The notes under the pieces were generated by a model. The model was not told where the DNA came from. It did no database searches and saw only the letters and a program-made list of their open reading frames with translations. This document shows positions 1-5,592 of a DNA stretch of 8,880 nt, piece by piece. Source of the DNA: Pseudomonadota bacterium (GTDB lineage Bacteria; Pseudomonadota; Alphaproteobacteria; Rhizobiales; Rhizobiaceae); NCBI GenBank assembly GCA_023387715.1, contig JAEWHQ010000320.1, forward strand, positions 1 through 8,880, read 5' to 3'. How positions within the stretch are numbered: the first letter of the stretch is position 1; the number at the start of each line of letters is the position of its first letter. A program made the position numbers and the translations under genes.

Positions 1-20
1 GTTTCCTGCACGGCAGGCAT
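1..20 (-). CDS. sufB: SufB, Fe-S cluster assembly scaffold protein (first codons only)
   Basis: Read on the minus strand, the first 20 bases give ATG followed by codons for PAVQE and part of the next codon. MPAVQET is the N-terminus I recall for rhizobial and Brucella SufB. A Shine-Dalgarno GGAG lies at 31-28, seven bases before the ATG. SufB is part of the cytosolic SufBCD scaffold that assembles Fe-S clusters using sulfur from a cysteine desulfurase. The upstream neighbour on the same strand is a cysteine desulfurase, as in rhizobial suf operons. Only about seven codons are visible, so the call rests on the N-terminal match plus context. Confidence 0.72.
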
Positions 21-167
21 CGGCGTTCTCCATCCTCGTCAGGTTCAAGGCCCGACAGTTGCAAACGTCAAAGACAGTTATTTCTTACCGTCTTTATATA
101 GTGCGCGACTGGCGCTTTTGTAACCTGTATCGCCTGATATCTAAAATACCCGGCTTTACCTGAATTA

Positions 168-186
168 AACCGGATCAAATCCGGTT
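168..186. repeat. Perfect 8-bp inverted repeat in the cysteine desulfurase-sufB gap
   Basis: AACCGGAT and ATCCGGTT flank a CAA loop, giving a compact GC-containing hairpin 22 bases past the cysteine desulfurase stop. Neither side carries a convincing run of T, so it is unlikely to be a strong terminator. It may be a processing or attenuation site, or an operator, within the suf transcript. The rest of the 188-bp gap (21-208) holds only a weak minus-strand promoter-like pair, TTACAA at 123-118 and CTATAT at 101-96, spaced 16 bases apart. Confidence 0.5.
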
Positions 187-208
187 ATTACTGACAACAA
201 GAGCGCGT

Positions 209-1390
209 TTACGCACTGATGTTGTGTTTATCGTTCACACGTTGCTGTCTACTAACAATTTCGTGTAAAACCTGCATGAACTTGTCGATGTCGGCACTCT
301 CTGTATCAGGTGATAATGATACTCTGATAGCACCGGTTCCGTGTTCATACCCCATCGCCACAATCACATGGCTGGGGCCAACCTTGCCGGACGAACAGGC
401 AGAGCCTGCCGATACGGCAATGCCGCCTAAATCAAAGGCGATCTGTACTGTTTCCGCTTTCATATTTTCCAGCGAAAAGAATGACGTATTTGGCAGACGT
501 TCAACATCTGCGCCATAAATCAGCGTAGAAGGTGCAACTTCCAGAATGCGGCGCTCCATGTCGTCGCGCAAAGCAGAAGACCAGCCACCATTTAAAATAC
601 GCTGATGTGCCAGATGCGCAGCCGCACCAAAACCGGCAATCAATTGCAGCGCTTCGGTGCCGGCACGATGGCCTTTTTCCTGACCGCCGCCACGAATGAG
701 CGCTTTCGGCATCAGCAAATCAGAAACGGCAACAATAGCCCCCACTCCTTTTGCTCCACCAATTTTGTGTGAGGAAAGGATGAAGTAATCACCGCAATTA
801 TTTGTAATATCAAGCGGAATTCGTCCCGCAGCCTGTACGCAATCCACCACCAGAATGCCGCCGGCATTTTTAACAATGCCCGCCACGTCTGCAATCGGCT
901 GAATCACACCGGTTTCATTATTGGCATATTGCACAGCCACAAGCGGCAAACCTTGCGCACTATCATGCGCCGACAAGTTTTCGCCTAAAGCTTCCAGATC
1001 CAGCAGGCCAGTTTTATGAACCGGCAATGTCACGATATTTTCAGGCGCAAACTGCCCGCCCGCCAACATGCAAGGATGTTCGGTCGCGCTGACATAAAGC
1101 TTCGACATACGCACTGGTGCGCGTCCCATCATATAGGTCGGGCTTAAAAGCATGGATGCCGCTTCGGTAGCACCGGAGGTAAAGAAAATATGATCGGCGC
1201 GTGCATTGGTGAGTGCAGCCACCTGACGACGTGCCGTTTCCATCATAGCCTTGGTGGCGCGCCCCTCACCATGAACCGAAGAAGGATTTCCGGTCACATC
1301 GAGTGCTGCAATGATTATATCGCGTGCTTCGCTCAAGAGCGGAGCGCTGGCATTATAATCAAGATAGAGCCTTTTCTTGCTCCCGCCCAC
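209..1390 (-). CDS. Cysteine desulfurase, NifS/IscS-type (class V aminotransferase) of the suf operon
   Basis: This PLP enzyme removes sulfur from L-cysteine as an enzyme-bound persulfide and passes it to Fe-S cluster assembly in the cytosol. The 393-aa length is typical of the family. Visible signatures are LYLDYNASAP at the start, SGATE (72-76), the cofactor-region H105 and D183, the PLP lysine in SSHK (K209), GGGQE (234-238) with RAGT (242-245), and the active-site loop SAGSACSSG with C332. The RxxGSACSSG-like loop marks the group I (NifS/IscS) branch rather than the SufS branch. It lies directly upstream of sufB. In Agrobacterium the gene in this position is called sufS2, and NifS or IscS names are also used. 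The start is GTG, supported by AGGAG eight bases upstream. No ATG lies closer to the conserved N-terminus. Confidence 0.95.
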   Translation of the reverse strand: MGGSKKRLYLDYNASAPLLSEARDIIIAALDVTGNPSSVHGEGRATKAMMETARRQVAALTNARADHIFFTSGATEAASMLLSPTYMMGRAPVRMSKLYVSATEHPCMLAGGQFAPENIVTLPVHKTGLLDLEALGENLSAHDSAQGLPLVAVQYANNETGVIQPIADVAGIVKNAGGILVVDCVQAAGRIPLDITNNCGDYFILSSHKIGGAKGVGAIVAVSDLLMPKALIRGGGQEKGHRAGTEALQLIAGFGAAAHLAHQRILNGGWSSALRDDMERRILEVAPSTLIYGADVERLPNTSFFSLENMKAETVQIAFDLGGIAVSAGSACSSGKVGPSHVIVAMGYEHGTGAIRVSLSPDTESADIDKFMQVLHEIVSRQQRVNDKHNISA

Positions 1391-1398
1391 GGGCTACT

Positions 1399-1403
1399 CT
1401 CCT
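1399..1403 (-). promoter_or_regulatory. Shine-Dalgarno that fixes a GTG start
   Basis: On the minus strand AGGAG is followed by eight bases and then GTG at 1390. This is what identifies the non-ATG start of the cysteine desulfurase. Confidence 0.7.
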
Positions 1404-1420
1404 AATTCTGCATCATTTAG

Positions 1421-1461
1421 GCGCTCAAAGCGCAATTTTCTTGAAATTTCAACCAAGAAAA
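1421..1461. repeat. Nested palindromes in the 5' leader of the cysteine desulfurase
   Basis: GCGCT-CAA-AGCGC lies at 1421-1433. It is followed by an 8-bp inverted repeat, TTTTCTTG (1436-1443) with CAAGAAAA (1454-1461), which itself contains the perfect 12-bp palindrome TTGAAATTTCAA (1441-1452). On the minus strand these would form two consecutive stem-loops between the likely transcription start and the ribosome binding site. They could act as operators or as leader structure; neither role is shown by the sequence alone. Confidence 0.5.
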
Positions 1462-1474
1462 GCCTATGAAGCCT

Positions 1475-1505
1475 ATATAGAACAATTAAACGGTTCAGTT
1501 TTGAA
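1475..1505 (-). promoter_or_regulatory. Possible promoter of the cysteine desulfurase-suf operon
   Basis: On the minus strand CTATAT (1480-1475), which fits the rhizobial -10 consensus, is preceded by TTCAAA (1505-1500) at a 19-base spacing. The -35 match is weak and the spacing long. An activator, or a different -35, is possible. The placement about 85-115 bases before the GTG start is reasonable. Confidence 0.3.
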
Positions 1506-1515
1506 ACGTTCTAAA
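1499..1515. promoter_or_regulatory. Candidate iron-control element (Irr-type operator)
   Basis: TTTTGAAACGTTCTAAA is a 17-bp near-palindrome with arms TTTTGAA and TTCTAAA around a 3-base centre; 6 of 7 arm positions pair. It closely resembles the TTTAGAA-N3-TTCTAAA type element bound by Irr, the haem/iron-responsive Fur-family regulator of rhizobia and Brucella. It lies between the divergent hydrolase and suf genes and overlaps the proposed -35 of the suf promoter, where bound protein would block transcription. Control of suf operons by Irr and RirA is established in this group; binding at this site is inferred. Confidence 0.5.
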
Positions 1516-1535
1516 GTGGTTTTAGGTGTCATTCA

Positions 1536-1550
1536 TCCTTGCGTCAAGGA
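1536..1550. repeat. 15-bp palindrome between the divergent genes
   Basis: TCCTTG-CGT-CAAGGA forms perfect 6-bp arms around three bases. It lies 48 bases upstream of the hydrolase ATG, where it could be an operator for that gene or a leader hairpin. Confidence 0.4.
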
Positions 1551-1597
1551 AAACTATACCTAAATCCTCCGATATTGCGGTTAACAGCGGAGTATAT

Positions 1598-2272
1598 ATG
1601 CCTGAAGTCATTTTCAACGGACCAGCAGGTCGTCTCGAAGGTCGTTATCAGCCTTCTTCTGAAAAAAATGCGCCTATTGCTATCATTCTGCATCCGCATC
1701 CCCAATTTGGCGGAACGATGAACAACAAGATCGTTTACGATCTGTTTTACATGTTCCAGCAGCGCAATTTCACCACTTTGCGCTTCAACTTCCGTGGAAT
1801 CGGCAGAAGTCAGGGTGAGTTTGACCATGGTCCGGGTGAACTGTCCGATGCAGCCAGCGCGCTGGACTGGGTACAATCACTGCACCCTGATTCCAAAAAC
1901 TGCTGGGTAGCCGGTTATTCTTTCGGTTCATGGATCGGCATGCAGCTTCTGATGCGCCGCCCGGAAATCGAAGGCTTTATCTCGGTCGCTCCACAGCCGA
2001 ATATTTATGATTTTGCGTTCTTGGCGCCTTGCCCGTCATCAGGTCTCATCATTCATGGTGAGAATGACAAGGTCTCGCAGCCAAAAGATGTGCAGGTGCT
2101 GGTTGACAAGCTCAAAACCCAAAAAGGCATCACCATTACGCAAAAGACCATGGAAGGTGCCAACCACTTCTTCACCGGCCACGGTGATGAACTGATTGCA
2201 GAATGTTCTGAATATCTCGACCGTCGCCTTGCTGGTGAACTGGTTGAACCACGTATGAAGCGCCTGCGTTAA
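1598..2272 (+). CDS. Alpha/beta hydrolase of the COG2945 type
   Basis: This is a predicted cytosolic serine hydrolase with an alpha/beta fold; its natural substrate is not known. With ATG at 1598 it has 224 aa, the usual size, and begins MPEVIFNGPAGRLEGRY as in rhizobial and Brucella homologs. Visible features are the HPHPQFGGTMNN oxyanion segment (32-43), the nucleophile elbow GYSFGS with S108, the acid in GENDKV (D157) and the histidine in GANHFF (H190), a complete triad. GGAG at 1589-1592 lies five bases before the ATG. The frame is open back to 1526, but the extra residues have no family counterpart and no better ribosome site. It is divergent from the suf operon, a common arrangement in this order, so an indirect link to Fe-S metabolism is possible but unproven. 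Confidence 0.9.
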   Translation: MPEVIFNGPAGRLEGRYQPSSEKNAPIAIILHPHPQFGGTMNNKIVYDLFYMFQQRNFTTLRFNFRGIGRSQGEFDHGPGELSDAASALDWVQSLHPDSKNCWVAGYSFGSWIGMQLLMRRPEIEGFISVAPQPNIYDFAFLAPCPSSGLIIHGENDKVSQPKDVQVLVDKLKTQKGITITQKTMEGANHFFTGHGDELIAECSEYLDRRLAGELVEPRMKRLR

Positions 2273-2292
2273 TCGCTTTCGCTTTCAAACGT

Positions 2293-2327
2293 AAAAAAAT
2301 CCGGCACTCACCTGCCGGATTTTTTTA
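2293..2327 (+). terminator. Rho-independent terminator after the hydrolase gene
   Basis: ATCCGGCA and TGCCGGAT form an 8-bp stem around a 6-base loop. A run of seven A precedes it and seven T follow. It starts about 20 bases after the hydrolase stop and is symmetrical, so it could act on both strands. Confidence 0.9.
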
Positions 2328-2406
2328 AATCTAAAATTCTGCTAGGTTGGCAAAACCAGCCATCAAGCCCGTCAAAACCATCACGACCTTGAGAGACTTG
2401 TCAGCC

Positions 2407-2952
2407 ATGCTTCGTTTTCTCGCAGCCCTTTCCGATATTTATCGCGTTGCCACAATGAGCGGCGCTGATTACGCCCGCAGACGCGGTGTCAAAGTCGGCA
2501 AAAACTGCGATATTCATACATTTAAATGGGGCTCAGAACCGTTTCTCATCGAAATCGGCGACAATGTCGTGATCTCTTATAATGTGCTGATGGTCACGCA
2601 TGATGAATCAACAGCCTTGGTCAAAGACGAAAACGGCCGCCGCTACCATATTGCGCCGATCACCATCGGCAATAATGTTTTCATCGGTGCAGGCGCCATT
2701 ATCCTGCCTGGCGTCACCGTTGGCAATAATGTCGTGATTGGCGCCGGAAGTGTCGTGACCAAAAGCATTGGTGACAATGTCGTCGTTGCTGGCAATCCGG
2801 CAAAGTTTATACAGACATTTGACAGTTTCCATCAAAAAACACTGTCAAAATCATCTGCTCAAGATTTCCCAAAGACAGACAACCATCAAAATTGGGCGCT
2901 AAACATTGCCGATCGTACACCACGACGCATTATCAGCACAGACCAATCATAA
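2407..2952 (+). CDS. Acyltransferase with left-handed beta-helix (hexapeptide repeat) fold
   Basis: A CoA-dependent O- or N-acyltransferase, probably of the CatB/LacA/WbbJ type that acetylates sugars or polysaccharide units; the acceptor is unknown. With ATG at 2407 it has 181 aa. Hexapeptide repeats run from about residue 48 (IEIGDNVVI) through ITIGNNVFIGAGAIIL and GVTVGNNVVIGAGSVVTKS to VVVAGNPAKFI near 135. The likely catalytic H65 sits in MVTHDES, and the loop after it (66-80) precedes the main coil block. The last 45 residues are polar and not part of the helix. An in-frame TTG at 2347 would add 20 residues, but it follows the terminator almost immediately and has no spaced ribosome site. 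The ATG has only GAGAG, 11 bases upstream, so the start is uncertain. Confidence 0.82.
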   Translation: MLRFLAALSDIYRVATMSGADYARRRGVKVGKNCDIHTFKWGSEPFLIEIGDNVVISYNVLMVTHDESTALVKDENGRRYHIAPITIGNNVFIGAGAIILPGVTVGNNVVIGAGSVVTKSIGDNVVVAGNPAKFIQTFDSFHQKTLSKSSAQDFPKTDNHQNWALNIADRTPRRIISTDQS

Positions 2953-3138
2953 TTCCGGCTGAATACTGTTTAAAATCAAACGCTCTGCGCTTTCAGCGGC
3001 AATCTTTATCAATCCATCTGCCTAATTGATATTTAGCCGCAGGAGCTTTCTTTTTGTTTTCAAAATTTTATGTTAAGGGCAGAGCATAAACAATGAGTAA
3101 GTATTCTATACTTCGCAAAAAATAGTCAGGAAAAGGGT

Positions 3139-4392
3139 ATGTCCGGCTTCAAGTCCGATTTTCTTCGCACGCTCTCTGAGCGCGGTTTCATTCATCAGGT
3201 CTCCGACGAAAGCGGCCTTGATGAGTTATTCACCAAGGAAATCGTCACGGGTTATATCGGCTTTGACCCGACCGCATCCAGTCTGCATGCGGGCGGCCTT
3301 ATTCAGATCATGATGCTGCATTGGATGCAGAAAACCGGCCATCGCCCTGTGGCGCTGATGGGTGGTGGTACAGGCATGATCGGTGATCCGTCTTTTAAAG
3401 ACGAAGCACGTAAGCTGATGACCGAAGAAACCATTGCTGAAAACATTGCAGGCATCAAAAAAGTATTTGCTAATTATCTGACCTTTGGTGATGGCCCGAC
3501 CGATGCGCTGATGGTCAACAATGCTGACTGGCTGCGCGGTCTCAACTATCTTGAATTCCTGCGCGATGTCGGCCGCCATTTCTCCGTCAACCGTATGCTT
3601 TCGTTTGATTCTGTCAAACAGCGCCTTGACCGCGAGCAGTCACTGTCATTCCTCGAGTTCAACTACATGATCTTGCAGGCTTATGACTATGTCGAGCTCA
3701 ACAAGCGTTATGGCATGCGCCTGCAAATGGGCGGTTCGGATCAATGGGGCAATATCATCAACGGTATCGACCTTGGTCACCGTATGGACACGCCACAGCT
3801 TTACGCACTCACCTCGCCGCTTTTGACCACCTCATCAGGTGCCAAAATGGGTAAATCGCTCTCCGGTGCGGTTTGGCTCAATGCGGATATGCTGAGTGCC
3901 TATGATTTCTGGCAATATTGGCGCAATACCGAAGATGCGGATGTCGAGCGTTTCCTAAAACTCTACACAACGCTGCCTTTGGATGAAATTGCCAAGCTTG
4001 CAGAACTCGGCGGCTCGGAAATCAACGAAGCCAAGAAGATTTTTGCAACCGAAGTCACCGCAATGCTGCACGGCCGCGAAGCGGCTGAAGAAGCTGCGGA
4101 AACCGCTCGCAAAACCTTCGAAGATGGTGGAATTTCCGACAATCTGCCAACTGTCGGCGTTCATCGTGCAACATTGCATGAAGGCATCGGCCTGCTTGCG
4201 ATGATGTCGCTGGCCGGCCTCGTCAACACCAATGGTGAAGGTCGCCGCCATGTTGAAGGTGGTGCTGTGCGCCTTAATGACGTTGTCATCAGTGATCCGC
4301 GTATGATGGTCAATGCCGAACATCTGAACGATCAGGGCGTTATCAAGCTCTCGCTTGGCCGTAAAAAACATATTTTGATCCGCCCGGCATAA
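3139..4392 (+). CDS. tyrS: Tyrosyl-tRNA synthetase
   Basis: This cytosolic class I aminoacyl-tRNA synthetase charges tRNA-Tyr with tyrosine. The 417-aa length is normal. Features in order are a Rossmann core with [16 protein letters not shown] carrying the HIGH-like signature as HAGG (50-53), [11 protein letters not shown] (75-85), the tyrosine/tRNA region GGSDQWGN (198-205), the KMSKS loop as KMGKS (236-240), and a C-terminal S4 RNA-binding domain from about 350, including [20 protein letters not shown] at 3128-3131 lies seven bases before the ATG. The gene has a 186-bp upstream gap and its own terminator, so it is probably a single-gene unit. No clear promoter consensus was recognised upstream. 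All catalytic signatures are present. Confidence 0.97.
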   Translation: MSGFKSDFLRTLSERGFIHQVSDESGLDELFTKEIVTGYIGFDPTASSLHAGGLIQIMMLHWMQKTGHRPVALMGGGTGMIGDPSFKDEARKLMTEETIAENIAGIKKVFANYLTFGDGPTDALMVNNADWLRGLNYLEFLRDVGRHFSVNRMLSFDSVKQRLDREQSLSFLEFNYMILQAYDYVELNKRYGMRLQMGGSDQWGNIINGIDLGHRMDTPQLYALTSPLLTTSSGAKMGKSLSGAVWLNADMLSAYDFWQYWRNTEDADVERFLKLYTTLPLDEIAKLAELGGSEINEAKKIFATEVTAMLHGREAAEEAAETARKTFEDGGISDNLPTVGVHRATLHEGIGLLAMMSLAGLVNTNGEGRRHVEGGAVRLNDVVISDPRMMVNAEHLNDQGVIKLSLGRKKHILIRPA

Positions 4393-4411
4393 GGTTTGCA
4401 GATCAAGAAAC

Positions 4412-4446
4412 AAAAAAGGCGGCTCTTTATGAGCCGCCTTTTTTTA
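4412..4446. terminator. Bidirectional terminator between tyrS and the minus-strand 64-aa gene
   Basis: GGCGGCTC and GAGCCGCC pair perfectly around a TTTAT loop. Six A precede and seven T follow on the plus strand, so both strands read as GC stem plus T run. It lies 19 bases after the tyrS stop and 17 bases after the stop of the convergent small gene. Confidence 0.93.
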
Positions 4447-4462
4447 TAGAAGATTATAAAAC

Positions 4463-4657
4463 TTAATCGATCACAGCTGCAGCAACAAAGCTGGTCAGCG
4501 CAGCCATCACTGAAAGCGCAACAGCCCCAACTTTCGCTGTGAGTGAAGCCACCTCGCCCGAATTTTTACGGCTGGTGCTATTGAGATAAAACAGAGCGCA
4601 TCCAATGATCACAATTGAAAAAACAATTGCTGAAACCCACTGAGCAAGTTCTGACAT
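4463..4657 (-). CDS. Small two-helix membrane protein, unknown function (64 aa)
   Basis: I do not recognise a named family. The 64-aa product has two hydrophobic segments, about residues 7-25 (VSAIVFSIVIIGCALFYL) and 41-62 (AKVGAVALSVMAALTSFVAA), joined by a polar turn with R30 and K31. The charge suggests that the turn faces the cytoplasm, with both ends outside. Minus-strand transcription is supported by the convergent terminator 17 bases past its stop. No in-frame start exists upstream of this ATG before a stop codon. No good Shine-Dalgarno precedes it: the bases before the ATG are CACCTCTT. That weakens the call or implies SD-independent initiation. Confidence 0.55.
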   Translation of the reverse strand: MSELAQWVSAIVFSIVIIGCALFYLNSTSRKNSGEVASLTAKVGAVALSVMAALTSFVAAAVID

Positions 4658-4775
4658 AAGAGGTGTTCACTTCTGTTTGAGAATGATGTCTGTATGTGCA
4701 ATTAACACAGATATATGACATTAATATAAAATTTTTATCCTGAAAATCACCAAAATCAGTGATTACCCGCTCCAT

Positions 4776-4814
4776 AAAACAAAAAAGGCCGGGGCGAAAC
4801 GCACCGACCTTCCT
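4776..4814 (-). terminator. Minus-strand rho-independent terminator
   Basis: On the minus strand AAGGTCGG (4811-4804) pairs with CCGGCCTT (4792-4785), with one G-U wobble. An inner GCG/CGC pairing sits in the loop, and the stem is followed by TTTTTT, G and TTTT. On the plus strand the wobble becomes a C-A mismatch and no T run follows, so it is oriented for a minus-strand transcript. There is no coding gene immediately before it, which points to the adjacent candidate small RNA. Confidence 0.75.
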
Positions 4815-4901
4815 CAAGTCATTTTGCCAGTGCCAGTACATCCGTGGTCAAAGGTTTCAAATGACGGTGACATTTGCGAGCGGCTGACGCGTCCAGCGCT
4901 C
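4780..4901 (-). ncRNA. Candidate trans-acting small RNA or structured 3' RNA (~120 nt)
   Basis: No known RNA family was recognised. The segment is GC-richer and more structured than its surroundings. In transcript order it has hairpin 1, GAGCG-CTG with CAG-C-CGCTC (4901-4878, eight pairs with one bulged C and a GACGCGT loop). Hairpin 2 pairs CAAATG with CATTTG (4876-4858) around a 7-base loop. A ~45-base unstructured stretch containing the tandem ACTGGC-ACTGGC follows, then the terminator hairpin and U run at 4811-4781. A -10-like TATAAC lies seven bases before the first hairpin. It could instead be the 3' untranslated region of the 41-aa gene, whose stop is 220 bases upstream with no terminator between. 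It does not match what I know of 6S, SRP, tmRNA, RNase P or AbcR RNAs. Confidence 0.5.
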
Positions 4902-4906
4902 TTAAA

Positions 4907-4935
4907 GTTATAAACTCTAAAGCAATATCTGAAGA
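4907..4935 (-). promoter_or_regulatory. Possible promoter of the candidate small RNA
   Basis: On the minus strand TATAAC (4912-4907) matches 5 of 6 bases of the -10 consensus and places a start near 4901, the first base of the 5' hairpin. The region 17 bases upstream, TCTTCA at 4935-4930, is only a 3 of 6 match to TTGACA. An activator may therefore be needed. Confidence 0.35.
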
Positions 4936-4942
4936 GAGATAT
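4925..4942. repeat. 18-bp operator-like palindrome over the -35 of the candidate RNA promoter
   Basis: ATATCT and AGATAT flank the six bases GAAGAG. The element spans the proposed -35 region, a position typical of a repressor or activator site. Confidence 0.4.
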
Positions 4943-4954
4943 AAGGGTGCAATA

Positions 4955-4970
4955 TGTCTTAAATAAGACA
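4955..4970. repeat. 16-bp palindrome upstream of the candidate RNA promoter
   Basis: TGTCTTA-AA-TAAGACA is a perfect 7-bp inverted repeat with a 2-base centre. It is centred 29 bases from the neighbouring ATATCT/AGATAT palindrome, a little under three helical turns. Confidence 0.4.
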
Positions 4971-5045
4971 ATAAATTTACAAGTAACCAAACACAAAATT
5001 ACATCAATTGGCCTTAATCATTTCGATCATTTTCACTGACTTCAC

Positions 5046-5085
5046 CTGCCCCATAAAGATTACCTATTCTGGGGTAATGAGGCAG
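5046..5085. repeat. Two-part stem-loop between the 41-aa gene and the candidate RNA
   Basis: CTGCC (5046-5050) pairs with GGCAG (5081-5085), and inside it ATTACC (5059-5064) pairs with GGTAAT (5073-5078) around an 8-base loop. No T run follows on either strand, so it is not a standard terminator. It could stabilise or process a minus-strand transcript running from the 41-aa gene towards 4780. Confidence 0.4.
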
Positions 5086-5120
5086 CAGTAACCGGCCGTA
5101 ATTCGCGTATAAAGGGGCGT

Positions 5121-5246
5121 TTACGACCCACTTGCTTCTTTCTTTTTCTTCTTATCTTGATCGTAATGCCACTTGATGGCGAAGAACATACAAACACCAA
5201 GCACGACAAGTTTGAAAATCACGAAGATTATTGGAACCCATTCCAT
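5121..5246 (-). CDS. Very small single-pass membrane protein with lysine-rich tail (41 aa)
   Basis: The minus strand encodes MEWVPIIFVIFKLVVLGVC, then MFFAIKWHYDQDKKKKKEA, ending SGS. Residues 4-24 form one hydrophobic helix. It is followed by a strongly basic tail (KWH, then five consecutive lysines), so the C-terminus should be cytoplasmic. The composition and clean helix-plus-tail layout argue for a real gene, and it resembles short conserved membrane proteins of Rhizobiales that I recall but cannot name. GGAAAG at 5260-5255 lies eight bases before the ATG. Overlapping longer frames on both strands have no protein-like character. Function is unknown; small proteins of this shape often bind larger membrane complexes. 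Confidence 0.65.
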   Translation of the reverse strand: MEWVPIIFVIFKLVVLGVCMFFAIKWHYDQDKKKKKEASGS

Positions 5247-5339
5247 TTTTGTGTCTTTCCATGCTGCACTCTAACAAAGGTTGCATTAGCACAAGCTTGT
5301 AAGAGAAAAAATAGAAAATGCGCGCACAATCAAGTGATA

Positions 5340-5354
5340 GCGCTAATTTAGCGC
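5340..5354. repeat. 15-bp perfect palindrome upstream of the 41-aa gene
   Basis: GCGCTAA-T-TTAGCGC has two 7-bp arms around one base. The single-base centre makes an RNA hairpin awkward and a dimeric protein site more likely. It sits 94 bases upstream of the 41-aa ATG, just beyond a weak minus-strand -35-like TTGATT. Confidence 0.45.
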
Positions 5355-5503
5355 ATAAGAATAAAAATAGCTTCAGCACATCACCCGAACCAACGTGACC
5401 GCAGATCATCGCCAGTATGAATATTCTTTTAAATTCATCCTATAAGATAGATATACATACCCATTCGAACTGATTACATATTGAGAAAAATAGAAATTGT
5501 AAA

Positions 5504-5533
5504 TTTTACTCAGAAATATGTCGCAGAGTAAAA
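5504..5533. repeat. 8-bp inverted repeat TTTTACTC/GAGTAAAA
   Basis: The arms at 5504-5511 and 5526-5533 match perfectly and flank 14 bases. This is the first of two stem-loop-capable elements upstream of the 128-aa gene. Confidence 0.45.
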
Positions 5534-5543
5534 CCACTGCTCG

Positions 5544-5592
5544 TCAGTACTGATAACCCTATCTATTGGATAACTCCCAATATTTATCAGTA
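5544..5592. repeat. Nested palindromes upstream of the 128-aa gene
   Basis: TACTGATAA (5548-5556) and TTATCAGTA (5584-5592) form a perfect 9-bp inverted repeat. Inside it TATTGG (5564-5569) pairs with CCAATA (5577-5582). The left arm also belongs to the 10-bp palindrome TCAGTACTGA (5544-5553). Two direct copies of GATAAC lie 17 bases apart within it, and a third begins at 5604. This looks like a multi-site operator upstream of the promoter at 5619-5646, or a folded RNA. Confidence 0.5.

Noticed and set aside
1526..1597. N-terminal extension of the hydrolase (MSFILAS...)
   Set aside because: Homologs begin at MPEV, and the ATG at 1598 has its own GGAG site.
2347..2406. TTG-initiated extension of the acyltransferase
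   Set aside because: It starts 20 bases after a strong terminator with no room for a promoter and no spaced ribosome site; the extra residues lack family resemblance. Not fully excluded.
4745..4764. AATCAC/GTGATT inverted repeat near the minus-strand terminator
   Set aside because: A 6-bp AT-rich arm is expected by chance; a backup terminator role is possible but unsupported.
4814..4996. Minus-strand 60-codon frame ending MSPSFETFDHGCTGTGKMT
   Set aside because: It is cysteine- and aromatic-rich without domain character, has no ribosome site for any start, and runs through the hairpins of the candidate RNA.
5004..5054. Minus-strand 16-residue frame MGQVKSVKMIEMIKAN with AGG nine bases upstream
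   Set aside because: Too short to distinguish from chance; its start overlaps a stem-loop and nothing else supports translation.
5157..5351. Plus-strand 64-codon open frame in the gap
   Set aside because: Its protein has unnatural composition, no ribosome site, and it overlaps the better-supported 41-aa minus-strand gene.
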